DNA of 64,000 nt from Acanthococcus lagerstroemiae (lineage: Eukaryota > Arthropoda > Insecta > Hemiptera > Eriococcidae), in assembly GCA_031841125.1 (NCBI GenBank), contig CM063109.1, positions 6,486,321-6,550,320 of the forward strand. Reading direction: 5' to 3'. Every line of letters starts with the position of its first letter. The first letter of the stretch is position 1. A program made the position numbers and the translations under genes. Of the stretch, positions 42,120 through 52,459 are shown piece by piece. Under the pieces are notes generated by a model. The model saw only the letters and a program-made list of their open reading frames with translations. It was not told the DNA's origin and did no database searches.

Positions 42120-45100
42120 ACATGTAACTAAAAAACGGAAGGTGCTCTCCACCCTAACACCGAAAATCTAATTCTCGATTTTTCGGCCTTGAAGAATATT
42201 TTTGATGACCTCTGTTAATTTTTGCAATTGGAATCTTTCGTGGGTCCAATTCCAGAAGTCTAATTCTCGAATTTGTGAACCTCTTAATTTGTTGATCGAA
42301 GTAATTTGTGGAACCTGGGGTAGACCTCCACCCTAACTCCAAAAATATAACATTCGATTCTTCAAACTTCTAAATTATTTTGTGAATCCGAGGAATGGAA
42401 CCCCACCCCCAACCCCGAAAATCGAATCCTCAATTTTTTGGCCTTTAGAAATCTTTTTAGTGACCTTTTCCGTTTTTCAGTTGTAATCATTTGTGGGGTC
42501 TAATGGTTGAGTCCCGATGAGCTGACCCCGCCCTCAACTCTGCAAATCAAACTCTCGATATTTCTGACGTGAAAAATGATTTTCGATTGTTGAAGTCTGT
42601 TGTGGTTCCGAGGGGTGGACCATCACCTCAACTCCGGAAGTCTAATTATCGATTTTTCAGGCTTGAACACTAATTTTCCGCGAACCCCTTATTTTGTTGA
42701 TCGAAGTATTTTGTGGATTCGACATGTGGACCCTCAACCTCAACTCCGAAAATCAAATTCTCGAATCTTCGGACTTCAATATTCATTTTTTGTGAACCTT
42801 TAATTTTTTTGAATAAAATCTATTGTGGACTTGAGGGGTGAAGCCCGTCCTGAACTCTGAAAATCTAATTCTCGATTCTTCAAATTTCTGAATTATTTTA
42901 CGCAAGCCTCCCCTTTTTTCAACTGATACATTTTCTACATGGGAAAAGTAGAGTCGCGCCCCCAACACCAAAAGAGTATATTTTCGAGTTTTCGTTGGTG
43001 AACTTTTTATTTATTTATTTATTGAAATACTTCGTGGATCCGTGGGGTAGACTATACCCCACCTCCGGAAATCAAATTCTCGATTATAGATGTTGAAAAA
43101 CAATTTTCCATAAACCCCTTATTTTTAATCGAGATCTTTTGTGGATCAAGGAATAACTCTCCCACCCACGACGAAAATAAAAAAAAAACTCGATTTTTCA
43201 GCTTCTCAAAGTTATTCTTGGAGAACGACTTATTTTTTAAATTCAAATAATACGTTAATCCTCTTCTAATAATTTACGTTTGTTTTAATAATAGTTTGAT
43301 TATAGCAGCAAGGCAATAACACTCTCAGTAAATAAAAATAATAATATAATATTGTGGACTCGATGGACTGTCTCCGCCCCCAACTCCGGAAATTGAATTC
43401 TTTATTTTATCGGCTTAAGAAATAATTTTCCGTGAGTCCATGCTTATTTCTTTTTTCGCAGTATTTTGTGGACCCGAGGACGAGTGATCCGCCGCCCACA
43501 ACTTCGAAAATCTAATTCTTGATTTTTCGATCGTCAGAAATATTTTTGGTGACCATTTTTGTATTTCAATTGGAATCGTTTATGGGGCCGAGGGGTCGAC
43601 CACACCCCCAACTTTGGAAGTCCAATTCTCGAATATTCAGGCTTTATAAATAATTTTCCGCGAACCTCTCATTTTGTTGATCGAAGCTTTTTGTGGATCA
43701 GACGGGTGTCCCCTCCCCATCACCAACCCCCAATCACAACAATATTATTTGCGATATTTTGACCTTTAAAAGTACGTATTGTTGCTATAATTTATTTTTC
43801 GGTCGAAATCTAATGTGGATTTGAGAGGTTAAACGCATCCCGAATTCCTGGAAATCTACCTCTCGATGCTTCAAACTTTGCAATTGTTTTTAACTTCTTT
43901 TTGCGATTGATACATTCTGTAGACTTAAAAAGTAGACCCCCCGTCCAAACCCTGAAAGTGTAATTATTGATTTTTCGGCCTTTAAAAAATTACTTTCGAT
44001 GAACTGTTCATGTTTTTTATAGGACCAAAGGATTGACACTGCTCCCAACTCCGGAAGTCTAATTCTTGATTCTTCAGTCTTCAACAATAGTTTTCTTTGG
44101 ACCCTTTACTTTGTTAATCGATATATTATATGGATCAGAGGGGAAGATTCCTCGCCCCCAACTCCGGTCATGAAATTCTTGTTTGGTAGGTATTGAAAGC
44201 TGATTTTCCATAACCCTTCTATTGTTCGATCGAAATCATATGTAGACCCAAGGGATAGACCCCCCCCCCCCGTTGCCTGCTAAAATATAAATCTCGATTT
44301 TCCGGGCTTTCAGATTTATTCTTGATGAAATTTTTATTTTTTCGATTCAAATCTATTGTGGTCCCGATGTGTTGACCCCACCTCCAACTCTGGAAATCAA
44401 ATTCTCGATTTTTCTGACGTGAAAGATAATTTTCGGCGATCCCCTTATTTTTCTGATCGAAGTCTTTGTTGGACCCGAGGAGTGGAATCCCACCCCAATT
44501 CCGAAAATCTAATTTTCGATTTTTTGCCCTTTAAAAATATTTTTCGCCTCTGGAAGTCTACTTCTCGATTTTTAAGTCTTGAACAATAATGTTCCGTGAA
44601 CCTCTGTTTCGTTGGTCGAAGTATTTTGTGGATCTGATAGGTAAACCTACACCCGCAACTCCGAAAGTCTAATTTTCGATTTTGAATTATTAAATATTTA
44701 TTTTTGTTTTTTTGATAAAATCTATTGCGGACTTGAGAGGTGGAGCCCATTCTGAACTCCGGAAATCTAATTCTCGATTTTTCAACGTCTGAATTATCTT
44801 TCTTAAACCTGCTCTCATTTCGATTGCCACATTTTGTAGACTCGAAAGGTGGATTCTTGCCCTCAACAATTCTTGATTTTTCGGCCTTTAAAATTATTTT
44901 TGATGAACTCTTCATTTCTCCGAGGGGTTGACCACACTCCCAACTTTGGACATTTGTCTCGATTTTTCAGGCTTGAACGACGATTGTCTGTGAACCTCTT
45001 GTTTTGTTAATCGAAGTGTTTTGTGGATCTGAGTTGTAAACCCTCACCCTAACCCCAGAAATCTAATTCTCGATTTTCAGCCTCTCAAATTTATTCCTGG

Positions 45101-46480
45101 TGATTGTTTATTTTTTCAATTGAAATCTTATGTGAGACCGAAGAGTTGACCCCACCCCAGACTTGGAAATTAAAATCTCGATTTTTCAGGCTTAAAAATC
45201 ATTTTTTGCTAAACTTATATTTATGTTGGATCAAAGTCTTTTATGGATCCAAGGGGTGGACCCCCACTTACACGCCGAAAATCTACAGGCTTGAAAAATT
45301 GTTTTCCGTAAAACCATAGTTGTTGCATTAAGCCTCCTGTGGACTCGAAGGGTGGTGCCCCCACCCACAAGTCCGAACATTCTAATTCACGAATTTTCGG
45401 CCTATAAAAATATTTTTGGTAACCTTTTTATTTTTTCAATTCGTAGATTTTTGGAGGCTGAGGAGTGCACCCCGCTCCCAATTCTGTAAGTGTAATTCAT
45501 GATTTTCTGTCTTGAACAATACTTTTCCGCGAACCCCTTATTTTGTCGATCTAACTACTTTGTGCATCTAAGGGGTGGACCCCACTCCCAACTCCGAAAA
45601 TCAAATTCTCGATTTTTTAGACTTGAAAAATAATTCTCCTTGAAACTCTTTTGTTCTGATCGGAAGTGTTTTGTGGACCCGAGGAGTAGAATTCTCAATT
45701 TTTCGGTCTTTAAAAATATTTTTGGAGACCTTTTTATTTTTTCAATTGGGATCTTTCGTGCAGCCGTTTATCTACTTTAAACATTATTTTTCGATAAATG
45801 TGACCGTCCAAATTAAAAGGGCACGTCGGTCCAAAACATTAATTTTACAGGAGACACTTAAAGATTCAAACGGGAATCTCGAGAACGCGATAGCCTATAG
45901 ACGTCCACTCTTGCGCTTTATCACTTTTGCTTTTTCGAGTTCAGAGACTCACAGTGTTAAACAGTACTCTTTGACCTACCAAAATCGAGCATAATCTCAA
46001 AGTCGATTTTTTTGGACCGAAGTGCCCTTTCAGTATGGACAGTCACAATTTTTTTTTTCATCTAATTGTTTTGGTGATCCGATGGTGGACCCCCGCCTCA
46101 GGCGTTGAAAATTTAATTCTCGATTCTTCAGAATTTAATGCTTATTCTTCGAGTAGTTTTTATTCTCACGATCTGAATCTTTTGTGGACTCGAGTGGTGA
46201 CCCATCTTTTTCCCGGTTGTTCGAATTTTGAAACTTATGTTTCATAAACTTGATTATTTGTTTCGATCGGTAGTTTTGTGAAGCCAAGAGATAGATTGTC
46301 GCCTCAGCTTTGAAAATTTAACTATCGATTTTTCGGATCTGGTTGAACTTTTTATTTTTCCTATTTCATCTTTCATGAGTTGGAGGGGTGTCCCCACCTC
46401 CAACTTCGAAAATCTGTTTTTCAATTTTCGAGACTTTATTGGTGACCCTCTGTGAATTGAAATCTCATGTGGATAAGTAA
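42120..46480 (+). repeat. 4.3 kb satellite of ~110-bp units
   Basis: About 39 diverged monomers share the order AACTCCGAAAATCTAATTCT, CGATTTTTCGGCCTT, AATTTTCCGTGAACCCCTTA, TTTTGTTGATCGAAGT, TTTTGTGGATCCGAGGGGTG, GACCCCACCCC. Spacing of the GAGGGGTGGAC block is 100-115 bp. The array is interrupted near 43,240-43,345 by an AT-rich insert and at 45,799-46,047 by a MITE. Frames through it have no stops for up to 156 codons but reflect the monomer. Confidence 0.85.
45799..46047 (+). mobile_element. MITE with ~38-bp inverted termini
   Basis: TGTGACCGTCCAAATTAAAA and then GGGCACGTCGGTCCAAAA on the left match the right end inverted with about six differences over 38 bp. It lies inside the ~110-bp satellite and breaks its phase. 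No clear target duplication. It may be Tc1/mariner-like, which is inference. Confidence 0.65.
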
Positions 46481-46489
46481 TTGAGCATC

Positions 46490-47381
46490 CCGGCGCAGTG
46501 AGTCCAGTATGAAAATCACAGGAAGGGTAAAGGGAGAAGAAGGCGGATTATCCCAGTCAGAAAGGAAGAGGACGCACGCCAGAAACTAAAATCAGTGCAA
46601 GAGGAAATGAAAGTCGAGGAAAATTTTTACGACAGTATGGATCAAGCTTTAAAAAACACGGTTGAAGAGTTTGGAGTGACGAGGGTTAAAGAGAAAACCA
46701 GGGATAAGCTTTCAAAATAGACTCTCGAATCAGGAAGAATAACCTTTGGAAAAATAGAAATAAAACACCATTGGACAAACCTGAGCGAACTAAAATACAA
46801 AAATTGGTGAAGAAAAATGTTAGAGAACATATTAAGAAATATGATTAGGAAAAAATTCCAGATATTTTGGAAGAAAGTTGGTCCACCAAAAAAGTTAGGC
46901 TCGAACTCGATGGCGGGAGAGACGTTATGCTGAAGCTAAAAGATCAGACAGGAAAAGTGACTAAGAATCAAGAACAAATTCTAGAGGCAGCAACAATTTT
47001 TTACGAGGACTTATACCGCGAGCAAAACGAGCTCATGAAAATAGCAAAAACTGGAGGGTGAAAGGAGGAAGAAATCCCGGAAATAATGGAGAGAGAAGTG
47101 GAATACGTACTAAATATGTAGACTGAAAAATGACATAGCCCCAGGACCGGATGGAATTACGAACGAAATGCTGAAAAGGCTTGACGATCAGAGAGTGTCA
47201 CACCAGGTTAAAATATTTAACAAAATCGGAATTATGAAAACATGACCAAAACAGTGGAACTTGGCCAAAATAATATTATTACACAAACAAGGAGGGAGGA
47301 ACTCATTGAAAATTACAGGCCAATATGCTTAACATCGAACATCTTTAAAGCACGTATGGCAGTCTTAAAAAGACGTATGTA
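46490..47381 (+). pseudogene. RTE-like LINE, 5' piece, interrupted by gypsy element 2
   Basis: Fragments in several frames: VMLKLKDQTGKVTKNQEQIL with EAATIFYEDLYRE upstream of the RT domain, then KNDIAPGPDGITNEMLK, the RT block following the thumb-side linker, then NLAKIILLHKQGGR and ENYRPICLTSNIFK, the canonical RPIsL block. The frame breaks exactly at RRMY, where the TGTA duplication of gypsy element 2 lies. It continues at 52,460. Multiple frameshifts predate or accompany decay. Confidence 0.8.
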
Positions 47382-47757
47382 TATAAGATCCGTAGGATCT
47401 CACTCGCGAAGAGCAAACGACGACAATCGTAAGAATGCATTTATTTTACAAAAACCAAACGAATTCGAAAACGAAGTCGTCGGGTGGAAACGTACAACAT
47501 TACATCGAGTGCAACATTACATCGAATGCCCGAAAACTGCATAATGGCAAAGTGTAAGCTTAGGCGAGAAAATTGGAATAATGAAATATGAAACGCGTGC
47601 TACGTTGCAACGTCATGTACACTGCTGAAATTGCTATTCTATTCGTGCCAGTGTGTGAGCGAGTGTACGGCAACACGAGAGCCAGCTAGGACAGGAAGAG
47701 CGGATAAATGTAGGGACAGGAAAAGACAAGATTACGAGAGAAGAGAGGAATCTTACA
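47382..47757 (-). repeat. 3' LTR of gypsy element 2
   Basis: Minus-strand start TGTAAGATTCC, end GGATCTTATA. The polypurine tract lies directly upstream of it (plus strand 47,758-47,772, CCCCCCTCCCCTC). No TG...CA symmetry; the TGTAA start is shared with element 1. Confidence 0.93.
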
Positions 47758-47799
47758 TCCCCCCTCCCCTCTCATTTAGGAGCGAAGAAAGCTCTTCAA

Positions 47800-50700
47800 C
47801 TAGGAAGTGACGGAGAAGGAGTTTGCTGGAGAAGGTAGCAGCTTACTGGCATGGTACAAGCGTTTTCCTAGCGGGCCGTTACTTACGGTGACTTCAAACA
47901 CGTTGTTTGAAACTTTACGAGTGATTCTGTGCGGGCCGATACGCAAGCTGTCGAGTTTGTTACGATTTAGTTTACTTCCATTGTCGAAGTAAACAATGTC
48001 TCCAACAGCAAAAGTTATGTCAGATTTACTCCGATCGTACAGTTCTTTGTTCCTTAGGTGGTATTTCATAGAATTATTATAAGCTAACTTTTGGTCTTCG
48101 ACAATATTGTTTGATGGGGAGAGGATGTCGGGGACAACTTTGATGGGAATGCCGGATAACAGGTACGAAGGAGGAAAACGTGTAACGGAATGTGGAGAGT
48201 CCTTATATTGGCGAACGCATTCGCTTGCAATCGCCGACCAACTCTTATGCAAGGGAGTGTTTTTGTCGTGCTTTACGCATCGTATGCGGTTAACCAACGT
48301 CTGATTAAGGCGTTCATTCAATCTGTTGGAGAACGCGCTGTCGACCGCCGTAAAAACGTGACGAATTCCTGAATGGGAGCAATATGATTCAAACTCATCA
48401 GAAGATAGTCCGCCATATTGATCGGTGAGAAGAATACCAATCTGGTTGTTCTTCTGCACTGAATCAACAAGTCTTGACAATATCTTTGCTGATTGTCCGT
48501 TGGAGCAGGAAATATAGGCGTAACGAGTAAAGTGATCAACAAGGATGTGCATATAACGTACAGAAGAACTGCCTGTGCCAAAACCACCAACGGTGTCTAA
48601 TGACATTACCTCAAACGGGGCGGACGCGGGTCCTAACATGCCCATTCGAGCGCTGCGCTGCGAGCGACGAGATTTATTCATTACACATACGGTACAAGAT
48701 GTACAGAATTTACGAATAAGCGAGTACATTTTCGGGAAGGTAAAATATCTCTTTACAATTGATATTACATGACTCGACCCTATGTGGCCGTATTTTGAGT
48801 GAACAATACGAATCAAGCTTATTCCTACTTGCGAGTCAAGTACAATTTTATCGGTACCATTAATGTTACGTACAATTACACCTTGTTTGGTCGAGTCCAA
48901 ACTTGACTTTACAATGTTCCGTTGCCCGTGCTTGATTTCGCCGAGGGAAAGAAAATTGAATGTCGGTAGCATCGGTTTGACAGGAGAGTTTTCGGGTTGG
49001 GGTTTGAGGACTGGGTTGCAGGAGAGACAATCGGCCTCGTGGTTTGATGTTCCAGGACGGTAAAGGATGGTGAAGTCGAACTGAAGGAGTTCGTTGGCAA
49101 GATCGCCAAGTTCCTCATCCGTTCGAGCTTTCAGATTCAGACCTTCGAGAGGTTTATGATCGGTGATAACTGTGAAATGGCGCCCGATTAGCCAAAAACG
49201 CCAGTAACGGTTTGCTTCGCGAACAGCGATACTTTCGATATAAATTGCCTTTTTCTTCTTTTGCGATTCTGACAGCTTTTTCGAGAAGTAGGCGACTGGT
49301 TTTTCAGTACCGTCCGACTGCGTCTGTTTTAGCACGGCGCCGATACCTATTCCGCTGGCATCAGTGTAAATAGTGACCGGCCCCGCACTATCAAAAACTG
49401 CCAGAACAGGAGCGGAAGTTAAAATTTTCTTTATTCTGTCGAAACTATTCTGACATGCGGCCGTCCAGGAAAAGGGTGTGTTTTTTCGGAGAAGGTTGTG
49501 GAAGGGTTCGAGAATGGAAACAGAATCTGGAATGAACTTTCGGTAGAAATTTACCTTGCCGAGAAATTGACGGATGTTTTTCCTGGAGGATGGAGTTGGG
49601 AATTCATTGATAGCTACTAGGTTATCCTGGAGAGGTTTGACGGTGTTGGGTCCCAGGATGTGACCCAAGTACTGGATTGAGGAAGCGGCAAAAGTGCACT
49701 TTTTGAAATTGAGGTGGAAACCCTCTTTAAAGACGGCGGTAATTACTTGGTGCACGTGTACGACGTGTTCCTCAAACGTACGAGAGAATATCAAAATGTC
49801 ATCAAGGTAGTTTGTAGCAAACTTTAATAACTTATATTCTTTAATGATACCCGACAGAATGCGCTGAAAGACGGCTGGGGCAGTCTTGAGTCCGAATGCC
49901 ATACGGCGCCACTCATAGTGTCCGTGCCGGGTAACAAAGGCCGATTTGGGTCTATCTTCCTCACAGATTGGGATAGACCAAAATGCCGCATTGATATCCA
50001 GCGCCGAAAACCATGAGCAACCTTGCGTCTGTGTCAGAATTTCATCAATTAGTGGGAAAGGCTGGCTTTCCGGGGTAATTAATTTATTCAGGTCGCGATA
50101 ATCAATGCACATGCGGGTTTTCTTTTTGGATCCCGTCAAGCCGTCTTTCTTAAACTGCATTGTGACGGGCGATGCAAAAGGTGATTTTGATTCTGTAATC
50201 ATGCCATGCTTTAAGAGCTCATTACATTGCCGTTCGATTTTGGCTTGGTCATCAAAGGAGCAGCGGTAAGGTTTTTTTGCTACATAAACATTCTTAGTAA
50301 GGTTGATGGAACAGTCATACTTTGTTACGTTGCCAACATCAAATGGATGTTTGGCAAAGACGTGAGAGTTCTCGTAAATAAGATGGCAAATCGAATTCTT
50401 TACATTACCTTTAAGGTGCGAGACTTTATCAAGAAACAGTTCCTTACTGAAGAAATTGCTCCATACCGAAGTGTTGTTAATTGCAACTGTCGGCGGAACT
50501 TTCATACGGGGAGCTAGAGGAGCTTGCGTAAGCTTGAGCTCATGGTCAAGAGCCAAACGGAATAGAGGTATAAGATCAAGAGCAATCAAAAAATCGAAGT
50601 GAAATGCGCTTGAATCCAGGACGTACAGGAGTACTCTTTTGCTAATGTTCAGAATTTTTATGTCAAGCACTGTGACACCCGCAATAAGGCCCGGTTCGTT

Positions 50701-50868
50701 TGTAGTGTTATACGTTGATTGATTCGGCACAAAGATATGGTTTTTTATCTTACCTAGTGTGCTGAGTGAAATGATTGACGCGTTCGTGCCGGGGTCGTAC
50801 AACCCTTTGCCAATGTGGCCACCAAATTCAACGTTAACAGTTACAAACGCGGGCCTTATTCGTTTTTT
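47800..50868 (-). CDS. pol polyprotein of gypsy element 2
   Basis: About 1,020 codons without a stop in the -1 frame relative to gag, entered at the heptamer at 50,868-50,862. Counting from the Leu before YDPGT (50,802): protease DPGT at 3-6 (the family norm is DSG or DTG), RT with RMCIDYRDLNKL near 230 and MAFGLKTAPAVFQR near 301, catalytic YLDDILIFS at 332. RNase H has TDASGIGIGAVLKQ near 480 and ITDHKPL. The integrase HHCC finger has HSKYGH (668-673) and CTSCTVC (700-706). The catalytic triad is Asp735, Asp794 and Glu830, the last two 35 residues apart as in DD35E. A GPHRI-type C-terminal motif follows; there is no chromodomain or env. All key residues are present, so the enzyme set looks functional. 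Confidence 0.93.
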   Translation of the reverse strand, partial: KKRIRPAFVTVNVEFGGHIGKGLYDPGTNASIISLSTLGKIKNHIFVPNQSTYNTTNEPGLIAGVTVLDIKILNISKRVLLYVLDSSAFHFDFLIALDLIPLFRLALDHELKLTQAPLAPRMKVPPTVAINNTSVWSNFFSKELFLDKVSHLKGNVKNSICHLIYENSHVFAKHPFDVGNVTKYDCSINLTKNVYVAKKPYRCSFDDQAKIERQCNELLKHGMITESKSPFASPVTMQFKKDGLTGSKKKTRMCIDYRDLNKLITPESQPFPLIDEILTQTQGCSWFSALDINAAFWSIPICEEDRPKSAFVTRHGHYEWRRMAFGLKTAPAVFQRILSGIIKEYKLLKFATNYLDDILIFSRTFEEHVVHVHQVITAVFKEGFHLNFKKCTFAASSIQYLGHILGPNTVKPLQDNLVAINEFPTPSSRKNIRQFLGKVNFYRKFIPDSVSILEPFHNLLRKNTPFSWTAACQNSFDRIKKILTSAPVLAVFDSAGPVTIYTDASGIGIGAVLKQTQSDGTEKPVAYFSKKLSESQKKKKAIYIESIAVREANRYWRFWLIGRHFTVITDHKPLEGLNLKARTDEELGDLANELLQFDFTILYRPGTSNHEADCLSCNPVLKPQPENSPVKPMLPTFNFLSLGEIKHGQRNIVKSSLDSTKQGVIVRNINGTDKIVLDSQVGISLIRIVHSKYGHIGSSHVISIVKRYFTFPKMYSLIRKFCTSCTVCVMNKSRRSQRSARMGMLGPASAPFEVMSLDTVGGFGTGSSSVRYMHILVDHFTRYAYISCSNGQSAKILSRLVDSVQKNNQIGILLTDQYGGLSSDEFESYCSHSGIRHVFTAVDSAFSNRLNERLNQTLVNRIRCVKHDKNTPLHKSWSAIASECVRQYKDSPHSVTRFPPSYLLSGIPIKVVPDILSPSNNIVEDQKLAYNNSMKYHLRNKELYDRSKSDITFAVGDIVYFDNGSKLNRNKLDSLRIGPHRITRKVSNNVFEVTVSNGPLGKRLYHASKLLPSPANSFSVTS

Positions 50869-51986
50869 TGAATTTGCTGTATTTCGTCTTGTAGGTCCTG
50901 GAGGTCAAATGAGTGCACGCCTTTTGGGGCCAGAGAATTTACATTGCTACTATTTGAAGTCCTGAACTTCGCGTCGCGCGCTTTTGTCAAACAGTCTTTC
51001 TCAAAATGAAAGCGTTCAAATCCCTTCCGTTTACAGTACGGACATGGGGTTTTTGAATGGGGCGTAGAGCCAGACTGCGATGAAGAAGACGGAGCAGACA
51101 AAGCGGCCGGGGTACGGATATTCTCGAAGGAATTGATAGTAGCAAGAAGCTTACCAAGCGATGACATCTCTGACCAGTTTATACGATCTTGGTAATGGCG
51201 AGGCAGACCCATGGCCAGATGAGCCATTTTATCAAAGTCCAACATTTTGGGGTGGAATGCGGCAAGCAGACTAAGCTTCCGTTGAGCGTAATCGGAGATG
51301 GAGCCAGAGACGTACTTGTAATAGAATGCTGAATGGACGGCGGCTAATCCTCGAGTTCCAAAGTGTTCGAGGAACGTCTCTCTCCAGAGGGACCATGCTG
51401 TCGAGTCTGAGGTCAGGCGAGTGGTAGTGTACCACTCTTGTGCGCTATCCTCCAGAAAGAGATGGATTGCCTCCCATAAACGGTCCTCCTCAATTAGCAG
51501 ACAGCGACACTCGGCCTCAAACATCTCAATCCATGCGTTTGCGTTTGAGCAGGAGCCTTTTGAGCCGAACTTTGGGATAACAGCATCCTTGACGATGGAA
51601 ACAAGTGAGCGGGCCTTTGGGGGCGAGTCTTGGTTTGCAGTGACGGGAGTGGTTGCGACGGAAGGGGTATCAGCGGCCTCACTGAGGAGAGTCCCGTTAA
51701 AAACGGGGTTCTCATCCACATCGAAGTATGTTGCAAGGAGAGCGTCTGTGAGCATGGTTTTAAATGACTTCGTTGCCCAGCGAGGAGCCAATCCTTTCTT
51801 CGCCATCTTTGCAATGGGAAGAGTCATTAGAGCATCGTGAAGACGGAGGTCACGGAGTTCCGGAGGGAACTCGTAGATGGTATTATCATCCAAAAGATGG
51901 ATCGACACCAGATTCTGTACAGTGGTGCGCGGATCGGCGGCCGAAGGCTCTGCACGCATTGTGAACTTCACTCGAATGGAAGACAT
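50856..51986 (-). CDS. gag of gypsy element 2 (376 aa)
   Basis: Starts at ATG (MSSIRVKFTMRAEPSAADPR) ~100 bp after the 5' LTR. It has a capsid-like helical core (SNANAWIEMFEAECRCLL, ALFLEDSAQEW-type segment, ETFLEHFGTRGL) and a CCHC-like knuckle C-PYC-KRKGFERFHFEKDC near residue 315. It ends QQIQKNE-TAA. The last codons contain A_AAA_AAC (50,868-50,862), so a -1 ribosomal shift would yield Gag-Pol. It aligns along its length with the broken gag of element 1. Confidence 0.9.
   Translation of the reverse strand: MSSIRVKFTMRAEPSAADPRTTVQNLVSIHLLDDNTIYEFPPELRDLRLHDALMTLPIAKMAKKGLAPRWATKSFKTMLTDALLATYFDVDENPVFNGTLLSEAADTPSVATTPVTANQDSPPKARSLVSIVKDAVIPKFGSKGSCSNANAWIEMFEAECRCLLIEEDRLWEAIHLFLEDSAQEWYTTTRLTSDSTAWSLWRETFLEHFGTRGLAAVHSAFYYKYVSGSISDYAQRKLSLLAAFHPKMLDFDKMAHLAMGLPRHYQDRINWSEMSSLGKLLATINSFENIRTPAALSAPSSSSQSGSTPHSKTPCPYCKRKGFERFHFEKDCLTKARDAKFRTSNSSNVNSLAPKGVHSFDLQDLQDEIQQIQKNE
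50862..50868 (-). promoter_or_regulatory. -1 frameshift heptamer A_AAA_AAC (element 2)
   Basis: In gag frame the codons are CAA AAA AAC GAA TAA. Sliding back one base at A_AAA_AAC enters the pol frame, which is open from this point. The heptamer is one of the strongest eukaryotic -1 slippery sites. I did not establish a downstream stem-loop. Confidence 0.8.
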
Positions 51987-52072
51987 AGTTGAAAAACTGA
52001 AGAACGTGTAAAAACGGCGCGGAAAGCGGAAATGACGTGTAAAAACGGCGCGAAAAGCGGAGATGACGAAAA

Positions 52073-52083
52073 GTTTTCGAATT
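52073..52083 (-). promoter_or_regulatory. Putative self-priming site of element 2
   Basis: The 11 bases adjoining the 5' LTR (AATTCGAAAAC on the minus strand) are the exact complement of GTTTTCGAATT inside the LTR (52,174-52,164), 80 bases upstream of the LTR end. No tRNA-like TGG start is present at the usual primer site. Element 1 has a 10-base equivalent. Confidence 0.55.
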
Positions 52084-52459
52084 TATAAGATCCGTAGGAT
52101 CTCACTCGCGAAGAGCAAACGACGACAATCGTAAGAATGCATTTATTTTACAAAAACCAAACGAATTCGAAAACGAAGTCGTCGGGTGGAAACGTACAAC
52201 ATTACATCGAGTGCAACATTACATCGAATGCCCGAAAACTGCATAATGGCAAAGTGTAAGCTTAGGCGAGAAAATCGGAATAATGAAATATGAAACGCGT
52301 GCTACGTTGCAACGTCATGTACACTGCTGAAATTGCTATTCTATTCGTGCCAGTGTGTGAGCGAGTGTACGGCAACACGAGAGCCAGCTAGGACAGGAAG
52401 AGCGGATAAATGTAGGGACAGGAAAAGACAAGATTACGAGAGAAGAGAGGAATCTTACA
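52084..52459 (-). repeat. 5' LTR of gypsy element 2
   Basis: Identical to the 3' LTR except for one C/T difference. On the minus strand a AATAAA (AAAATAAATGC) lies 10-20 bases after the self-complementary GTTTTCGAATT, compatible with a short R region. Confidence 0.93.

Larger units (their letters stand above)
47382..52459 (-). mobile_element. Ty3/gypsy element 2, full length and apparently intact
   Basis: LTRs at 47,382-47,757 and 52,084-52,459 (376 bp each) differ at one position (AATTGG versus AATCGG). They are flanked by the 4-bp duplication TGTA (47,378-47,381 and 52,460-52,463). The minus-strand order is 5' LTR, putative priming site, gag, pol, polypurine tract GAGGGGAGGGGGG, 3' LTR. 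Both coding frames are open. Removing the element restores the LINE codons RRMYNYLDSN across the site. It is a young insertion and possibly still mobile. Confidence 0.95.

Noticed and set aside
44445..44915. 156-codon minus-strand frame
   Set aside because: Lies wholly in the ~110-bp satellite; repeated SRIRFSEF-type segments are the monomer translated.
42120..46480. CRISPR-like array
   Set aside because: Units are contiguous and diverged, without alternating constant repeats and unique spacers; the context is eukaryotic.
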